Assembly (NCBI GenBank): GCA_017792465.1
Contig: CP051234.1
Span: 1,676,606 to 1,740,605, forward strand
Direction: 5' to 3'
DNA length: 64,000 bases
Source of the DNA: Filomicrobium sp.
Lineage (GTDB): Bacteria; Pseudomonadota; Alphaproteobacteria; Rhizobiales; Hyphomicrobiaceae
Part shown: positions 61,630-64,000 of the stretch, piece after piece
Layout of the letters: each line of letters opens with the position of its first letter
How positions within the stretch are numbered: position 1 is the first letter of the stretch
The notes under the pieces: model-generated
What the model was told of the DNA's origin: nothing
The model's database searches: none
The model's input: the letters and a program-made list of their open reading frames with translations, nothing else
Position numbers and translations under genes: made by a program

Positions 61630-63285
61630 ATGTGCATCGATAGCGCTCGATATAAGCCTGCGCGATTGAGAGGGACCGATAGACACTTGACGTACGATGC
61701 AACTTCGGCGCTGACGCCGATCGACCTGATTGTCGTCGGCGCTTATCTCGCAGTGGTCGCGGTGATCGGCGTGTTGGTCGCGAGGAAGACCGAAACCGGC
61801 GAGGATCTGTTTTTGGCCGGTCGATCGCTGGCCTGGGGGGCGATCGGACTGTCGCTCTTTGCCTCGAATATCTCGACGACGACGTTAATCGGCCTCGCGG
61901 GCGCCGCCTATTCGGATGGGATCGCGGTTTCGGCCTACGAATGGGTCGCGGGTATCCCGCTCATTATACTGGCGTTCGTTTTCATCCCGATGTTCTTGCG
62001 CGCGCGCATCACCACGGTGCCGGAATATCTGGAAGTGCGTTTCAACCGCAGTGTCCGCCTTTATTTTTCTGCGTTGACGATTTTGCTGACGTTGCTGGTC
62101 GACACCGCTGGAGGGCTTTACGCCGGCGCCATCGTCCTGCAGACGTTTTTCCCGCAAGTCGACCTTTGGATTTTCTGCGTTGGCGTCGGGATATTTGCCG
62201 GCGTTTACACGGCAGCCGGCGGCCTCAAGGCGGTTGTCTACACCGACGTGCTGCAAGCCATCGTGCTCATCGTGGGATGCACCGCGCTCACGTTTATCTT
62301 GTTCGACCGCTTCGACTATTCCTGGGCGAATTTGCTCGCAACGGCACCGCCGGATCACTTCTCGATGGTCCAGCCGATCGACGACGAGCAGCTGCCGTGG
62401 CCGGGATTGGCGTCGGGTGTGGTTCTTCTCGGCTTCTGGTACTGGGTCACCAATCAGTACATTGTGCAGCGGGCTCTGGGTGCCAAAGACCTGAGAAATG
62501 CGCAGCAGGGAATCATGTTTGCCGCCATCCTGAAACTGCTGCCGCTGTTCATCATGGTGCTGCCGGGTGCGATGGCGATTTCAGTTTATCCGGACATTCC
62601 TGATCGCGATATGGTTCTGCCAACGCTCATCACTCATGCGCTTCCGGCCGGTTTGACGGGGCTGGTGTTGGCGGGCCTGGTCGCGGCCATCATGTCGAGC
62701 ATCGATTCGACGCTGAATTCATCTTCAACGCTGATCGTGCACGACTTCCTCAAGACCCGCCGCGGGACGCCATTGTCTCCGCAGCAGTTACGCATCTACG
62801 GACAAAGGACGACGCTGGCGCTGATGGCGATCTCGATTGCCTGGGCGCCGAACATCCAATTCTTCAGCGGATTATGGAGCTACCTGCAGCAAGCGTTTGC
62901 GATTGTCGTTCCGCCGGTCATCGCGATTTTTCTGGCTGGAGCATTTTCGAAACGCGTGAACGGCTACGGCGCGCTGCGCACGCTCGTCATCGGCCATGTT
63001 TTGGCGCTTGCACTCTTTGTTGCAGCACAGATCGGCTGGTGGCCGCTGCATTTCACAATCACCGTCTTCTTGATGACCGTGATCTCATTCGGCCTGCTGT
63101 TCTGGTTTTCGCAGCATGGCGAAGCGCCATCGGCCGCAGCGATCAAAAATGGGGTCTGGCGTCCGGACATCGCTTTGCAGCGGGGCGAGGAGCGAAGCGG
63201 CGTGCCGAAATGGCTGGGCGATCCACGCCTCTATGCAGGGATCAGCCTCGCCGGGATTGCGGCGACGCTATTCGCGTTCTGGTGA
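61630..63285 (+). CDS. Sodium:solute symporter (SSS family)
   Basis: 551 residues and about 14 membrane helices. SSS hallmarks: LFLAGRSLAWGAIGLSLFASNISTTTLIGLAGAAY, EYLEVRFNRSVR and a later sodium-site region (GLVLAGLVAAIMSSIDSTLNSSSTLIVHDF). It co-imports a sugar, proline or other solute; the substrate is not fixed by sequence. ATG 61630 is used, but a TTG at 61687 with GAGAGGG upstream is possible and would remove a basic leader. Confidence 0.88.
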   Translation: MCIDSARYKPARLRGTDRHLTYDATSALTPIDLIVVGAYLAVVAVIGVLVARKTETGEDLFLAGRSLAWGAIGLSLFASNISTTTLIGLAGAAYSDGIAVSAYEWVAGIPLIILAFVFIPMFLRARITTVPEYLEVRFNRSVRLYFSALTILLTLLVDTAGGLYAGAIVLQTFFPQVDLWIFCVGVGIFAGVYTAAGGLKAVVYTDVLQAIVLIVGCTALTFILFDRFDYSWANLLATAPPDHFSMVQPIDDEQLPWPGLASGVVLLGFWYWVTNQYIVQRALGAKDLRNAQQGIMFAAILKLLPLFIMVLPGAMAISVYPDIPDRDMVLPTLITHALPAGLTGLVLAGLVAAIMSSIDSTLNSSSTLIVHDFLKTRRGTPLSPQQLRIYGQRTTLALMAISIAWAPNIQFFSGLWSYLQQAFAIVVPPVIAIFLAGAFSKRVNGYGALRTLVIGHVLALALFVAAQIGWWPLHFTITVFLMTVISFGLLFWFSQHGEAPSAAAIKNGVWRPDIALQRGEERSGVPKWLGDPRLYAGISLAGIAATLFAFW

Positions 63286-63356
63286 ATGGGCGGAACCAAT
63301 GTAGCCTGTCATGCCGTCCTCAGGAAACCAATACTCCTGCATCTTGGCGACACCTG

Positions 63357-64000
63357 TCACGCCACGTTGCCGTACTCGGGTTCCTCGTCCTTTGGGAGGT
63401 TCGATTCACGAACGAGGGCGAACACCCGATCCTGCTCGGCAGACCAGGATTTGATGTCGAGTTCGCGCACTTTGCGCTTCAATTCCCGCATGCGCGCACG
63501 ACGCTCCGCTTGTGGCATATCGATGGCCTGGCTAATCGCTGAATCCATCGCGGCATGCGAAAACGGATTGACGAGAATGGACTCGTTTAGCTCAACGGCT
63601 GCGCCTGCGAATTCCGACAGGACGAGCGCGCCGACATCGGCGTCTTCGTCGTCGCGCTGCGCCATGACGAATTCACCGGAGACCAAGTTGAGGCCATCGC
63701 ACAGTGGCGTCACCCAGCACACGTCGGCGGCCTGGTAATAGGCGACCAGCTCGCGGAACGGCACTGGAGTGGAAAGTAGGGCCACAGGCTGCCATTCGAA
63801 CGTGCCGAATTGGCCGTTAATGCGTCCGCACAAGGATTCGATTTCCTGCTGGACTTCGTCATAGGCCTCAACATTGCTGGCCTGAACCGAGACGTGCATG
63901 AGGCGCACTTTTCCGACCAACTCCGGGCGTGCTTTCAGCAAGCGCTCGAACGCGAGTAGAAGCTCAACGCCGCCCTTGGTGTAGTCGGTGCGCGAAACCG
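63357..64000 (-). CDS. GT20 glycosyltransferase, C-terminal part (GgpS/OtsA-like)
   Basis: Partial gene whose frame is open to the window edge (214 complete codons seen). Family motifs: RTDYTKGGVELLLAFERLL, VRLMHVSVQASNVEAYDEV, GRINGQFGTFEWQPVAL and VCWVTPLCDGLNLVSGEFVMAQ (nucleotide-sugar binding site of trehalose-6-phosphate synthase-type enzymes). The DYTKG form and the LNLVSGEF motif lean towards glucosylglycerol-phosphate synthase, a compatible-solute enzyme. It converges on the symporter gene. Confidence 0.85.
   Translation of the reverse strand, partial: VSRTDYTKGGVELLLAFERLLKARPELVGKVRLMHVSVQASNVEAYDEVQQEIESLCGRINGQFGTFEWQPVALLSTPVPFRELVAYYQAADVCWVTPLCDGLNLVSGEFVMAQRDDEDADVGALVLSEFAGAAVELNESILVNPFSHAAMDSAISQAIDMPQAERRARMRELKRKVRELDIKSWSAEQDRVFALVRESNLPKDEEPEYGNVA

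Overview
The window looks like chromosome of a methylotroph-like alphaproteobacterium of the Hyphomicrobiales (Hyphomicrobium / Methyloceanibacter type). This is inferred from a formaldehyde-activating-enzyme paralogue, a RimK/AstE-like pair, a DusA-TauE/SafE pair, FecI/FecR iron signalling and a GgpS/OtsA-like glycosyltransferase. No rRNA, tRNA or CRISPR array was recognised.

Left flank (1-10030): rimK and an aspartoacylase-like deacylase; a copper P-type ATPase; a Fae paralogue; a His/Met-rich Spy-like periplasmic protein; a membrane-anchored hypothetical; a thioredoxin and small exported protein pair; a TauE/SafE permease; and dusA.

Middle (about 9982-48175) is a roughly 38 kb genomic island inserted into the 5' end of dusA. 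A tyrosine recombinase sits just inside the left end. The first 48 bp of dusA are duplicated, with one mismatch, at 48128-48175. Just beyond that right copy lies a broken 5' fragment of a second, related integrase, so the site has probably been used more than once. Island cargo, left to right: integrase, AlpA-like regulator, hypothetical, serine resolvase, ParA plus a ribbon-helix-helix partner with a 29-bp palindrome, a membrane protein with a helical C-terminal domain, a secreted caspase-like protein with an EF-hand-like loop, a DUF1353 protein, a divergent pair governed by an XRE repressor with two clear operators, and a six-gene block. That block is four poorly known genes (STAS-like/winged helix, small protein, Cys-rich protein, GHKL ATPase) followed by a Gabija-like OLD/TOPRIM nuclease and UvrD-like helicase. 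A complete RTX locus on the minus strand follows: a 2159-residue RTX protein, HlyC acyltransferase with a translationally coupled 47-residue ORF, two paralogous lipoproteins, HlyD and HlyB. A GNAT acetyltransferase, a Gly-rich membrane-anchored protein and a membrane spermidine-synthase-like protein complete it.

Right flank (48488-64000): an RND efflux pump with adaptor, a GltS glutamate symporter, an iron-uptake block (TonB receptor with STN domain, FecR, FecI, PepSY membrane protein flanked by two small membrane proteins), a sodium:solute symporter, and the 3' part of a GT20 glycosyltransferase running off the edge.

The most interesting material is the STAS/GHKL/Cys-rich operon fused in order with Gabija genes, then the acylated RTX system, both on a partition-bearing dusA island. 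All functions come from reading sequence and recalled family motifs; no database search was run.
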